A DNA stretch of 64,000 nt from Tetradesmus obliquus (lineage: Eukaryota; Chlorophyta; Chlorophyceae; Sphaeropleales; Scenedesmaceae): contig CP126197.1 in the NCBI GenBank assembly GCA_030272155.1, positions 2,666,001-2,730,000 of the forward strand, in the 5' to 3' direction. Made by a program: the position numbers and the translations under genes. Of this stretch, positions 33,043 to 44,600 are shown piece after piece (the stretch's first letter is position 1; every line of letters starts with the position of its first letter). The notes under the pieces were generated by a model, which searched no databases, was not told the origin of the DNA, and saw nothing but the letters and a program-made list of their open reading frames with translations.

Positions 33043-35443
33043 GCAGGTGCGTGTGCGCGAGGCGGCACAGAGCAACAGATGGTGGTGATGCCATTTAGTG
33101 AATCTGGTGTGCGTGGACAGTTCCCTCCTGCTTATGACTGTAACTCGCTTGCAGCACTTTAGCTGGGCAGCAGGTGTAGCACCTCATGTTGTATGAACAC
33201 CGTCACTATGCTGTCAATGCTACAAGTAATTGGTCTGTCAAATATCTGCATGCAACTTTCTTTAGTACAATGCACTGACAGCTGTTTCTGCTCTGCCGCC
33301 TGCCTTGCGTGTTTGCAGGTGACTGGATCTGCCAGCTGCGTAGTTGGCAGTGCCAGCCTGCTATGGAGGAAGTGGCAGAAGCTAAATGGATGGCTTGTCA
33401 GTTGGAGGCAGCAAGGGCGTGCCGGCCAGTGCGCAGCTGAGGCCAGCACTGCAGGGGCCTCTCTGCATATGCGTATGCTGGGGGTGTCCCGCGCTGCTGC
33501 CGCCTGCAGCAGTGACAAGCAGTGCGGCGTGCAGCATGCTGCATGCACAGTGGTGGAGGTGGGGCCTCAGCTGCTGCAGTGGCCAGCATTGCTGTACCTG
33601 ATACTTGCTGTGTGGGTCTGGGTACGGCGAGTTTGCAACAGGGGCTGTGAGATTGTCCGGCGCAGCAACTTGGCTCGATGAGGTCGGTACGGACGCATGC
33701 TGACTACGTACCGGATTGTGCACCAACAGCTGGTGCACAAAACACATGCATGCGTGTTGAGTGTCCAGGGTTTTATGTGTCTCAGGCTCCCTGCTATATT
33801 GCTTTGGGCGGCACTCGTTGTGTCGCTGTGCATCCTTTGCTGTGTTGATCTGGCTAGCTGCATCCTAGGCCATGTGCTGCTGGTGCAGTCACTGCATCGG
33901 CAACAACGAAGCGCACTTGACATGTATTTGGTTTGGCTTACGTTTCCTGCGGACTGATGTTGTGCAGAATGATGTTATGCATGCACTCCTCTTGCACACG
34001 CATTGCAGCACCAGCAAGGCAGCCGGAGTACTCGTGCTTGCGGCATCAGGCACCACTTTGTAATGGGACACATGATTGTGGGAGCTGGCTCTACTGTTCA
34101 ACAAGCTGTGGTTGCGCTCCCAGCAGTGGCTTGGTAACGTGCACCAGAAGCGTCGATGTGCAGTCCATTCGAGTCTCAACTTGGGGGTGGTTGGGCACGG
34201 GGCGCACAGAGCACAAGTGTGTAACTGCTGCTGTGACTGACGATTTGTTGAGGCACTGTCTCGCGCATTGAGTTTCCAAGATGCTCAAACACCAGCACTA
34301 AGCCCTCGCCCAGCACTGAGCACATTCCACCCAGATACCGCCTAAAGCCTGAGGCTGATTGACACTGTACAACATGATGATCATGCTTTACATCAAGGCA
34401 GACGTGCAACCAGCCAAAACATGCTGCAATCTTGTCCGCCGCTTGGCAGATTAGAGTTAACTTACAGCCAGCCAACACTCTGCCAAAGTTTCCCCGCGGC
34501 ACGGGTCCGCTGTGTCATCTCTGCAAAAGGAAGTACAACGTTTGTGTCGCATCACAAACTCGAATAGAAAGAGTGCCACTAGTAACCACCGTCTGCATCA
34601 TGCTGCTGCTTGATTCAAGTAACTGGATCAGTGCCAGAGGGACATTGGAACCGCACATGCCAGGCCACTGGTAACAGCAGTATGTACATCAGTAAGAAGT
34701 CACCAAAGGACACCGTCTGCAGCTGCATATCATGCAAGCATGATTGAAAGGCGACCCTTGGGTGACAAGCTTTGATGCTTTAAAGCTTTTTTAAGCTGGC
34801 AGCAGCCAGCAGAAAGCCTTCTGCCGCTTGTGCCAGTTGCCGTCAACACAAGCCAAGCCACCAAAAGCTGTCGTGTACGCAAGGAAAGCAGCTGCTCACG
34901 ACTCACAACACAAACGAGCCAAGAAACATGTACATAGGTGGCAACAGCTGCTCCAAGACAAACAAAGCACTCACATCAAGCCTCGTCAAGGCATCCAAAG
35001 GCCTGCACCCGCAGCAACATCTCCAAGTTGCAACCAAACAGCAGCAACTCCGTGACATGCAGCAACCTGCGCTGCGCCAAATCATTGCACCTACAACCCC
35101 AAGCCCGTCCCCTGCCTATGCTGAAACCCTCAACCCTGCCAAACCCCCAAGCAATCAGCGGCAGCAGCGCTGCCGCTGCCGCGCCCGATAGACCGCCTCA
35201 TCTCCTGGATCAGATCAACCACACACCAGCCAAACGTGCATGACTGCGCACACCAGCTTACGACAGCTGTAGCACATCATTCCAGCCCACCAGCGCCAAC
35301 AGCTGCGACAGGCGTGCGGCAAGAGCAATGTGCACACCGCCTGATGCAAGGAGGATCAAGCTCCAGCTGCGGCTGCAGCTGCGGCACCTGGTGCATGCCG
35401 TTTGCCTTGCAGCAACCACAGCAGCGTCATCAAGCCGGCTGCT
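33043..35443. other. Convergent intergenic region with one unclear open frame
   Basis: About 2.4 kb between the CCCH-WW and fibrillarin stop codons. TGTAA at about 33138-33142 is a candidate poly(A) signal for the CCCH-WW gene. An open frame at 33193-33681 (+) follows a plausible acceptor (TTTGCAG ending 33319) and contains a hydrophobic stretch, but matches no family I know; it may be 3' UTR. Nothing else stands out. Confidence 0.4.
33138..33142 (+). terminator. TGTAA poly(A) signal candidate
   Basis: TGTAA, the usual chlorophycean polyadenylation signal, lies about 95 nt after the CCCH-WW stop codon. Confidence 0.4.
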
Positions 35444-37566
35444 TTACTTCTTGGGTGGGGGCCTGTAGGTGCCCACCACCATGGCGTGGTCACGCTCATA
35501 TGGCTCCAGGGTGACCTGCAGCAGTAATAGCAGCAGCAGCAGCAGCAGCAGCAGTCAGAGACACACACTCAATGTGCTTCACAATTGGCAGGCTCAGGAC
35601 CGCAGCAGCATGTGCAGAGCAGAATCACACACGCACAGGCGCCATTGGAAACTGTGAAACAGAGAGCAGCCCCAGCTACGACCCAGCTTACAGAGCTGCA
35701 GTGCCCTGCTGTCCCTTTGGGCCCTGCTGATGCAGCACCACATCCATCCCTTGCAGCAAGTGTGCCCTCATGATGACAGCAGCAACAGCGGCAGCAGCAG
35801 TAGCCAACCCTGATAGTGCCATAACCAGCAGTCACATGGCATAGCCAAACAAAAGCTCACAAAAGAGCATAAGCAGCAGCAGCAGCAGCAGCCCACCTGC
35901 TCGCGCGGCTTGAGCTGCATCTCCTGCAGTTTCTTGATCTCGCGTGCAAACACGGCCTCGGGCTGCGCGGTGGAGTCGATGCAGGAGGCCTTGATGCTGA
36001 TCACGTAGTGGCCGCCATTCTTGAGGAAGTACTGCGCGTTGAGGCCAACGATGCGCGCCTGGTCCGGCTGCGGGTGTGGAAGAACACAAACAAAGGTCAT
36101 GTCAGTGTGTGTTGCCCGTGTTTTGAGGACTGTGTGCTGACGCGGGCTGCAAGAGCGCAAATAACAGGCGCGCCCCCAACACCACAGCAGTACAAGGTAT
36201 GTCGGCAAGCACCTGCACGATCAACGCCGCCAGATATGATGGTGCAAAACACACGGCGGCAAAGCCCTGCTGATCAAGCACTGCAGATGTGCACAACCGA
36301 AGGTGCCAAGCTTTCAGGCCGAGAAATGCACACCGCCCACCTGTGCCACGTCTGCAAAGACCACGTCCACCATGGGCACCAGCACTCAGGCAAACACCAC
36401 AGCAACTCGCTGCAAAAAGACGCCTCAAAGCGCCTAGCACTGCGCCACCCACCTGTGCCACGTCAGCAAACACCACGTCCACCATGGGCACCAGCATGCG
36501 GTACTTCTGCGGGTGGCGCGCGTCCTCGATGATGGGGATGACGTTGGGCCGCTGCTTGGCCATGTTGACCAGGTCACGCCCGCTGCGGTGGCTGAACTCG
36601 ACTGCATACACAGCCCCCTCTGGGCCCACCAGGTCACTGCAGTGGCTGACTGAAGTGCCGCTGGCGCCGCCCAGGTACAGCAGCTTGGAGCCTGGCAGAG
36701 TTAGCATTTTGCAAAGGGGTGCAGCGAGAGGGGAGAAGGAGACAGGAGCAGGTGGGTGATGGTGGTGCAAAATGCAGGCGTGCACAGCAGTGCGGCGGTA
36801 GCCGCATGTTGCTGCATTGCATTTTTCGTCATGCTTGACTGTGGACAGTGAAACAGCTTAAATGATGATAAGCAAACCAGCGCACGTGCTGATGACGCAG
36901 TTGCTGAAAAGGCACAAGCCTGCACAAAGCTCTTGCTGGCCTTGGGACTGCTGCTGCTGCTGTTGGTTCTGCTGCTGCTGCTGCTGTCGCTGTCACTGCT
37001 GAGCTCCACACACAGCTCTGTCTCTTAAAAAGCAGCATACAACAAAAACATCAATTACTGCACATTTCTGCTCAGCTGCAGTCAGCAAAAAGCTTAATCC
37101 CTGCCACGGCTGCTGCTGCTGCTGCTGGCGCACCTGGCTTGACGTAGATGTTGTCCAGTCCTGCAAGGATGGCTGCTGCTAGCTTGCTCCTGAAGGGGTT
37201 CCACACGCGGTACTCTACCTTCTCGCCCTCTGCTACCTCTGTAGAGATGCGCTTCTCGCCATACACTGACACGCCAGGCACCAGGTTGCGGGTGACAAGG
37301 GAGTCCTCCTTGCCGCGAGCAATGAACACGCCGTCGTGCCTGTGCCCCTCGACAACCACCTTTGCTCCTCCCCTCATTCCTCCACGCTTCTGCACACCTC
37401 CACGGCCCCTGCCTCCGCCACGGCCACCTCCCCTGCCACCATCCCTGCCACCGCCCCTGCCCCCAAAGCCTCTGCCACCGCCGCGACCACCCCCGAAGCC
37501 TCCCCGTGAGCCTCCGCGTCCACCACCGCGTCCACCACGCCCGCCTCCTCTGTCACCGAAACCCAT
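35444..37566 (-). CDS. Fibrillarin, box C/D snoRNP 2'-O-methyltransferase
   Basis: Four exons: 37566-37134, 36691-36453, 36067-35897, 35515-35444 (TAA); 304 residues, standard length. Residues 1 to about 65 are the Gly/Arg-rich domain of RGG repeats. The conserved body follows: [35 protein letters not shown], then the SAM-binding fold [18 protein letters not shown]...[58 protein letters not shown] and the C-terminal [13 protein letters not shown] ending PPPKK. It methylates ribose 2'-hydroxyls of pre-rRNA in the nucleolus, guided by box C/D snoRNAs with NOP56/58 and the 15.5K/L7Ae protein. The intron 2 region carries a duplicated piece of exon 2. The long plus-strand proline-rich frame over exon 1 is only the shadow of the RGG domain. 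Confidence 0.96.
35529..35554 (-). repeat. (CTG)n on the coding strand near the fibrillarin exon 4 acceptor
   Basis: Plus-strand CAG repeat, thus CUG in the pre-mRNA, ending about 10 nt before the CAG acceptor at 35518-35516. Confidence 0.8.
36340..36500 (-). repeat. Duplicated end of fibrillarin exon 2
   Basis: The minus-strand text for [14 protein letters not shown] plus donor at about 36497-36448 has a copy at about 36385-36335 in the following intron, with one or two substitutions and its own GT donor. The surrounding intron sequence (caaacaccac...) is shared. Confidence 0.75.
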
Positions 37567-38298
37567 GCTGGCCTGCTGCTGCGAAACAAGACTGGCTTGA
37601 CGGCAAACGCAGCAGTCTCAACGATCCAGGCTTGTATGGGTGTTGAAGCGATCCACTTGTAAATCAGCAAATAAACAAGGAAAGACAAGCTTGCCAAGTA
37701 CCCCTGTGTCAAGAAAGTTATAAGGCTGACAGCCTGTAACGTTATTTCCTTCCACTGTGGCGGCCACGCTTTCTTTTCATGCAATCGCACTGTAAAACCT
37801 TGAAGACAACAAACAACATCCTGTTACGTAACTGGTTTGACAAGCAGTGCTGAGCACGAGCAGTACGCTTCCGGCAACAAGCCATATGTGGGTGATCTGA
37901 ATTGAAACACCTGCAGAATCGCAACAAATTCTTGGTTAGACATCCAGTCTGTTGGAGGGTGCAGGTGCCGGTGTCGGACCAAACCATTGGTGAGCCCCAA
38001 TCCAGGAGGGACTGTGCACACGCCCCACGTGGGGCCTGGACAAATTTGATCAATCAATCACTTGATGGTCAGGGGATTCATATGCATGCCCCTAATGCCC
38101 CAGATGCGATGAAATAGAAACAAATGTCATTGAGGCAGGCTGCACCAAGCCGAATTTGAGCTTAGCAGGACGTCCAGACCTCTCAATATGCTGTGAGCCA
38201 GCACAGAACATCATGTATGCCAGATGTCCCTCCACACTTTGACCTGTACATGGTGCCAATTACATTGCTGCTATGCAGGCAGACGACCCATTCGCAGC
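37567..38298. promoter_or_regulatory. Divergent region between fibrillarin and the LRR gene
   Basis: About 730 bp, containing the fibrillarin promoter. It includes a 14-bp perfect palindrome at 38022-38035 with a central CACGTG. No other gene is evident. Confidence 0.45.
38022..38035. promoter_or_regulatory. G-box-like palindrome
   Basis: GCCCCACGTGGGGC, a perfect 14-bp dyad around CACGTG, the core bound by bHLH/bZIP factors in plants. It is about 460 bp upstream of the fibrillarin ATG and about 265 bp upstream of the LRR start. Confidence 0.4.
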
Positions 38299-40224
38299 AT
38301 GCAACCAGCAAGCTCAGCAAACAACGACCCCTGGCGGGTGCTGCTGCGGCAGCCTTGCGTCACCAGCGACCCAGCTGTGTACTGCAAGCTGCTGTGCTGT
38401 AGCAAGGCAGTCGCTGACTCCCTGGCATAACTGAGCGAACAGCAGTGCCAGCTGCATTTCGAGGTGTCAGGCCGCAGCAAAGTGCAGCAGCTGGGCACCT
38501 GGCTACTTAGGTATGCGTTTCTGCTGGCAGAGCTGCATCTGCTGCCCTGCAATATTGTCGCGGGCAGCCAGGCCGACGTATTGGGTTGCCAGTCCCAGGT
38601 ATTGCAACTCATGTCAACAGCAGACAGAATGACAACAGCAGCACTGGGCAACGTAGTCTCAGGTTTGACAGCATATCATAGGCTGGTAGCAGCAGCGCAG
38701 GGCATACCAGCAGAGCTGGTGCCACCCGTGCTTCTGCCGCTGCGCTCGCTGCGCTATGTCGGCTGTGGCGCATCCAAGGGGGCCATACTGCAGCACCTGT
38801 CGCCGCACATCTTGACAGAGCTGGAGTTCTATGTGTATAGGTCGCCCTTTGGGCAGCGCGAAGATGTGGTTGAGAGCCACTTGGCAGCGGCAGTTGACCA
38901 CATGTTGGGCCCGCTGTCTCGCCTGACGAGTTTGCAGAGGCTTACCCTAGGACTGAATGCTACTTTAGCAGCGGAGCAGGAGCGTGTTATCGCCAGCCGG
39001 GTCATCAGCATCGCAGCCAGGCTCACGCAGCTCCGCCACCTTCATCTTGAGCTGCAAGCAGTGGCAATTCTGGACCTGCAGCAGCTGCCAGCGAGCCTGC
39101 AGGAGCTCAAGGTGGTTGGCACATTGCATCGAGCTCCACAGCAACCTGCTCTGCAGCTCCTGCACTTGTCGCAGCTAACAAGCCTGCATTTAGAGAGCGT
39201 GTATTGTTGTGAATTGCAGCCGTTCAGCCTGCAGGCAGGGGATTAACTGCCAGAGCAGCTGCAGCAGTTGAAGCTCACTGCTGTGAAGCAGGTAGAGCAG
39301 GTGCTGCAGCTGCGGCAGTTGCGCGAGCTAGAGTTGAGTTACTGTGGTCACAAGGCTGCCGAGATGCAGCGGCTTACCGCACTAACACGGCTCAAATAAT
39401 TGAAGTTAAGTTATCAAACAGAAGCTGATGGTGCAGCTGCAGACACAGTCTGGATGCCAGGCAGCAACAGCTCGTGTATTTGGCAGCAGCTGCCGCTGGT
39501 GCACTTGCATCTGCGGTGTGATGTGATTGGGCCGCAGGTAGTGCGGGCGCTGGGTCTTGCTACGCGGCTGACGCATTTGAGCATCGCCTGGTGCAAAGTT
39601 GAGGCAACTGCGCAGCAATTGGCAGAGCAGCTGGGTGAGCTGCACAGCTTGCAGGAACTGTGGATAAAGGGTCTGGAGCTGCAGCCACCTCAGCATGACG
39701 GCCTGGCACATAGCAGCCTGCAGATGCAGCCCGGCCAGGGTGATGTGGTTCAGCCGTCTGCATCAGCAGGTCAGTCGGCCGGGCAGCAGCTGCAAGAGCT
39801 CTCGTTGCAGCAAGCTGAGGCTGTGGCACATCCTGGCCGCGCATTGCTGGCGGTTGTGGCGCAGCTGCCGGCGCTGCGGTATCTAGCACTGTACAATGAC
39901 GAGGAGTTGTGGACTGCAGCAGCTGTGCTCGAGCTGCATGGTGCGACCCAGCTGACGCGGCTGCGCATCAACAGCAGCGCTGGTGATGCAGATAAAATTG
40001 GAGATGAGGTGATTGTGCGCTTGCTCAGCAGCCTGACCGGCCTGCAGGACTTGGAGCTGAGGCTGCCGCTGCTGACAGAGGCATGCCCGACAGCTGTGCA
40101 GGGCTTGCCACATTTGAAAGTGTTGGGCGTGAATGTGGGGGAAAGGGAACGGGTTCAGCGTTTGAAAGTGTTGGGCTGGGATGTGGGGGAAAGGGAACAG
40201 TTTGAGTTCAAGTGGCCTAGGTAG
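38299..40224 (+). pseudogene. Leucine-rich-repeat protein gene with three in-frame TAA codons
   Basis: One uninterrupted frame runs from ATG 38299 to TAG 40222-40224 (641 codons) except for TAA at 38428-38430, 39244-39246 and 39397-39399. The N-terminus (DPWRVLLRQPCVT...VYCKLLCCSKAVA) looks helical, like the start of F-box-type LRR proteins, but I do not recognise the family with certainty. The rest is irregular LRRs: LTSLQRLTLGL, LTQLRHLHLEL, LRQLRELELSY, LTRLTHLSIAW, LHSLQELWIKG, LTGLQDLELRL. No frameshift is visible over 1.9 kb. Each TAA sits where Gln would suit the repeat, so each could be a CAA to TAA change. Fibrillarin, CFAP20 and others here use TAA as a true stop, so recoding is unlikely. 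It is probably a young pseudogene; short introns removing the stops cannot be excluded. Confidence 0.6.
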
Positions 40225-40269
40225 GCCAGCTGTGTGTCTGTTGTGTGCGTCACGTGCAGCATGTGACAC

Positions 40270-40860
40270 GTGGGGTGCGGATGTGGTAGCACGAGCAGCA
40301 GCTGAGACAGAAGCAGATGCAGCAACAGCAAATCAGGCAGTGATAGCAGAGGCTGCAGCAGCAATGGCAGATGCGACAGATGCAGGCAGCTTCACTTCAG
40401 TGTCTGGCTTTGCTGCATTTGCAGATGGTGGTTTTGAGGATCGGGTTGGACTTGAGTGCATGCTGGGGCGTGCCAGCAGAGCCGCAGCACCTGCCCTGTG
40501 GGGCTCCGCAGCTGGTGACAGTGCAGACAATGTGAGCTGCGGCCCCTACGATGAGCTGCTGAGTGCTGCAGAGGAGTCTGATCTCTGATCAGAGAGAGTG
40601 GCTGGAGTCATGGTGGGGTTGCCTGATGATGTGAATGCAGACGTTATGACTGATGACACCAGCGACATCTATGATGGGCTGCTGAGTGATGGAGAGGAGG
40701 CAGAGCAGGGGATGTTATGCAGGCGATGGTGGGGCTATCACAGCAGTTGGTGGGCACCAGCACTCCCTGCAAGCGCAGCTTGGCGGCGGCAGCGCAGCTG
40801 AGAGATGCGGCAGGCAGCAACAGCAACAGCGCTGACAGCAATGTGCGGTAGCGCGTGGGC
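40270..40860 (+). pseudogene. Decayed copy of the acidic C-terminal tail of the MATH-BTB gene
   Basis: Over about 590 bp this matches 48180-48900 of the downstream MATH-BTB gene: AGSFTSVSGFAAFADGGFED against AGSFTRVTSVFAVYAEHGFE, then SDIYDGLLSDGEEAEQG against GDIYDGLLSDAEEAGQG, then TPCKRSLAAAAQ against SPCKRSWAEAVQ, and similarity continues past the stop. There is a TGA at 40586-40588 and at least one frame change after 40710. It begins about 45 bp after the LRR gene's stop, so the tail may once have belonged to the LRR gene or be a fragment of a duplicated MATH-BTB gene. Confidence 0.7.
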
Positions 40861-41617
40861 TGATCGTGTCGCTGGGTTTCCTGGTGCAGGCGGCACATGG
40901 AATGCCAGGGTTCACACGTACAGGTGGTGAGGCAGGCCGGCGGCGGCATGATACCCATTGTACAACAAGTCGCTGTGCCACAGCAAGCCACTTGTTTGCA
41001 TCTGCCTGTAAACTTTTCAATGGCATTGACCGCCGGCGGCCGGCAGTTGGCGCCAACGGCTCCCGGCCTGCTGGCTAAATCAATGCCAAAAGTCTGGTTC
41101 AACTTGTACAAAAGCACAGGTGGTATGCATGCCATGCATTTGTGTGCACCTTTAATGGGTTGTTGCAGCTCGCTCGGTGAGCTCAGTGACTGAGCTGTGC
41201 GACTCAGTAGCAAAGAGCGCCGTTGCCTTGGCAACGCAGCTACTGTACGCTGCATTTGCAGCTGCTGTGGCTGATATTATGTGTGACACACCTTCATCTA
41301 ACCGATCGGCTTGTCGTGCGTCCCCACTAGGTCGAAGTTGACTTCGCGAGCCCGAAACCCTAAAGCAGCAGTTGGCTGCAACCACCATGCTTGGGAAAGG
41401 CGTCCTTGTAACTCCGACAAGATAGGTTCCCTTCCGCTGAACATGGTTTGAAGGTTGAGTAAGCAGTGCAGAGCTGGACGGCAAGGTTGTCTACAGTGCA
41501 GATTCATGGTCGCAGGCTCGTTTGACGTGGACAGCGGCGTTTCGCAGCGCACCTGTTGAATATATGATGTGGTGCTTCTCAATTGACTTTGAAGAACGGA
41601 CCAAGTCAGGTAGTCAG
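40861..41617. promoter_or_regulatory. Upstream region of the MATH-BTB gene
   Basis: About 750 bp before the proposed start at 41618. It should contain promoter and 5' leader. I see no gene or clear element in it. Confidence 0.4.
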
Positions 41618-44600
41618 ATGGCAGCAGCACAGGCGGTCAGCAGCAGTGCCAGCCACGTAGTCTCAAACTCTGTGCACGGTGAGGCTGGCTATATCGCTTG
41701 AACAGTTGGCAACCGGTCATTTTTGGGCATTGTGAACGAGTCGCTGTATCTCTGTGTGACAGCAGCAACACCTGATGCCTGTCTGTTTGCAGGTGAAGCT
41801 ACGCTTGCTGTGAAATGCTACAGCCTCCTTCCAAAGACGCATGCAAATGTTGTTGCCAGTGAGCCTTTTGAAGTAGCAGGCCACCAATGGGTGAGATTTT
41901 TGTACCTCACTGCTTTGCTTTAGTGCAGCTGCAAGTTTGATTCGGCAGCAGGCTGTTGTGCAGCGTGCTGTGCTAAGACAGATATTGCGCCTATGCCACT
42001 GCAGCAGTCCCATGACGCAAGAGAATACTGCTCCTCGACTTTCGGCCGAACTGATGTCTGTTGCTGCCCTCTGCAGGTGCTGCTATTCTACCCACTGGGC
42101 AACCACCCTGAACTGGGGCAAGCGGTACCAGTTGATCAAGCAGCCATATCTGCAGCAGCAGATGCAAAGGCAAAACAAGACCGTGACAACCGCAGGGCAG
42201 CAGCAGCACGCATGACTGCAGAAGAACTCACAGATATACAAGCTCAGCAGGAAGCAGCACAGCAGTCCTTGCCCCACATGGTGGCGACGGCACAGCGGCG
42301 CCAACTGTTTCGGGACAAACAGGAGCAGTACTGGTGTGAGTTGAAGCACAAGACGCAGCAGCGGCCACAGCACACAGAAAGCAAGGCAACAGGCAGGCAT
42401 CTGGAACCCTCAGCTGTTGCAGCTTGCAGGCCAGATGCTGCTGCTGCTGCTTCTGCAGACTTTGCGTCAGTGTATGTGGTGCGAGTGGGCTCAGGCAAGC
42501 AGCCTCAAGGCATCCAGCAGTTGTTTGAAGATGGCATACCATTTGCAGCGGTTTGCGGCTACCATTCCCTAACAGTTGTCAACCATTGCGATCCTGAGCG
42601 CTCGCTCACGCTTGCTCGTGACGCCTCACACCCTGCTGGAGCGCTGAGCATCCGCTGCAATGAGGATCCTGTGAGTTACAACAACCGCCAAGAGCGCTGG
42701 GGCGCAGGTGAGTTCATGAAGGTGAGTGGTATTGATGTTGCTGCAGCGTGTGTGGTTGAGCGGCATATCTGATGTGGTGGTGTTGTACGCCACAAGAGCT
42801 GTTGGGCATTGGCACTTGATCACCCGCTTTCCTGCAAGCATACTTCATGCAGGTGAGTGAACGCACAGCACATGATGAAGCACAATGTGTCCTGCAAGTG
42901 CGCCGGGGTGCACAACGAGCTGTGTGTTGGCACTTGCCTACCCACTTTCCTGCTAACAGACCGGATTGTGCGTGCAAGTGGCTTACTAAGTTGTGCTGGC
43001 AGCATGGACCAGCTGTTAATAGCATGTAAGGCATGCAGGGTGGGTAGGTGTTGGCGACAGTATGTTGTACCTGACAGAAGGCTTGCACGGAGCAGGGCGG
43101 GCATGGGGCTGCACGTGCTGCTAAGTTGCTTCTTGGCATCATGCAGCACATGCTGCTCTGCAGCAGCTTGCAGGAAGCTGCTGCACAGCGGCGTGTGCTG
43201 CATGCTTCCTGCAAGCAGCCTCGCCCGTGCAGAGCAGCTGCCTCGCTGCAGCTTCAGTCCCAACGCAGCAAATTTCACCGCTCTCATCATCGCTGCCAGT
43301 CTGCTTGACATGGTCGAGGCACACATGACCGCAACCAACATGATTTGAGGCTGGCTGTGCTGTGCCCAACATGTGTTGGTGTACACCAACATGTGTGTGT
43401 GCGTCATGTGCTGCAGAGGAGCATTTTAGAGGATCCAGCCAGCGGCTTCCTGCACGATGACACGCTGCTGATCCGCTACCGCTGCGAGCTGCTGATGACT
43501 CATGGCGGCGCACTAAGCAACACACGCGGCAGCCCATTCACTGCGGAGGTGCTGTGTGCGCCACCTGCAACCCTCAGCAAAGAGCTGGAGGAGCTGCTGT
43601 ACTCAGGTGGGGTTGGCGGGAAGTTGCTGCACCGCGTGCTTTTGCTTGCAGAAATGTGCTCCACCTGCCGGCTGCTGCACTAATGCTTTGCAGCGACAAA
43701 TCACAAAATGATTTGGCCGTGTGTGACACCTTTGGGAGGTGTGTTGATCACACAAGCTAGTAATCAGAGAGTGCAGCTATTTGCTCATGGTGTTCATCGG
43801 CAGCATAGCCGTAGCTTGTGATGCTCAACATGCTATATTTGTTCAGCAGCTTAGCAGTGCACGCCCAGAAAGGGCCTGATGCTCTATCCTTGTGCCTGCT
43901 GCTGCTCCTGCTGTAACTGCTGCAGGCCGTCACTCAGACTTCACCATCTGCCTAGAGCACCCAGACTATCCAGCTGAGCAGCTGCAGCTGCACAGCATGG
44001 TGCTGGCTGCGCGCTGCCCTGTGCTGCGGCGTATGCTGAGCATCGGCATGGCTGAGGCGAGGAGCGGGCGCACTGTCATGCGTGATGTGGCTCACCCAGC
44101 TGCTAAGGCCATGCTGCACTTCATTTACACAAATGCGCTGCCCAAAGGTGGGCTGGGTTCGCAGGATTTACTTGCCGAGGGTTGATCAAGGCAGCAGCAG
44201 CTCCTCCTGACCCTTGCTGCTGTCCTGCAGTTCAATAATTGCTTGCCATGTGTAACGTTTGGTGGATCAGGATGTCAGAATGAGATAGAGCTGCTTGTGC
44301 AGGGCTAGAATCCCTTGCCGGACCCCACAAACACAATTCCTGCAAGAACATCGTGCCCCAGATTCCTCTCCTGGATGGCCAGGTCACTATGTGTGCTTCA
44401 TTGGCTGTTACGCCCTGCTCTGTGCAGCCACAAGCAGTTGCTTCGCCCGCAGCACAGTAAGCATGCTGCACTGCTCCTGCTCTGCTCGTGTGCAAATGCT
44501 TCCTGCAGATCTGCACGAGGAGTGGGAGCAGGACCCTGCTATGGCCACACACCTGCTGGCTGCTGCTGATATGTACCAGCTGGGGCGACTAGCGCGCATC

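Noticed and set aside
36855-36915. ATGATGA and CTGA motifs in fibrillarin intron 1, like a box C/D snoRNA
   Set aside because: They lie on the antisense strand and no terminal stem can be paired around them.
37148-37600. Long plus-strand proline-rich open frame ([12 protein letters not shown] type)
   Set aside because: It is the exact antisense shadow of the fibrillarin Gly/Arg-rich exon.
38299-40224. Nuclear code change with TAA read as glutamine
   Set aside because: Fibrillarin, CFAP20, the CCCH-WW gene and the metalloprotease all end naturally at TAA.
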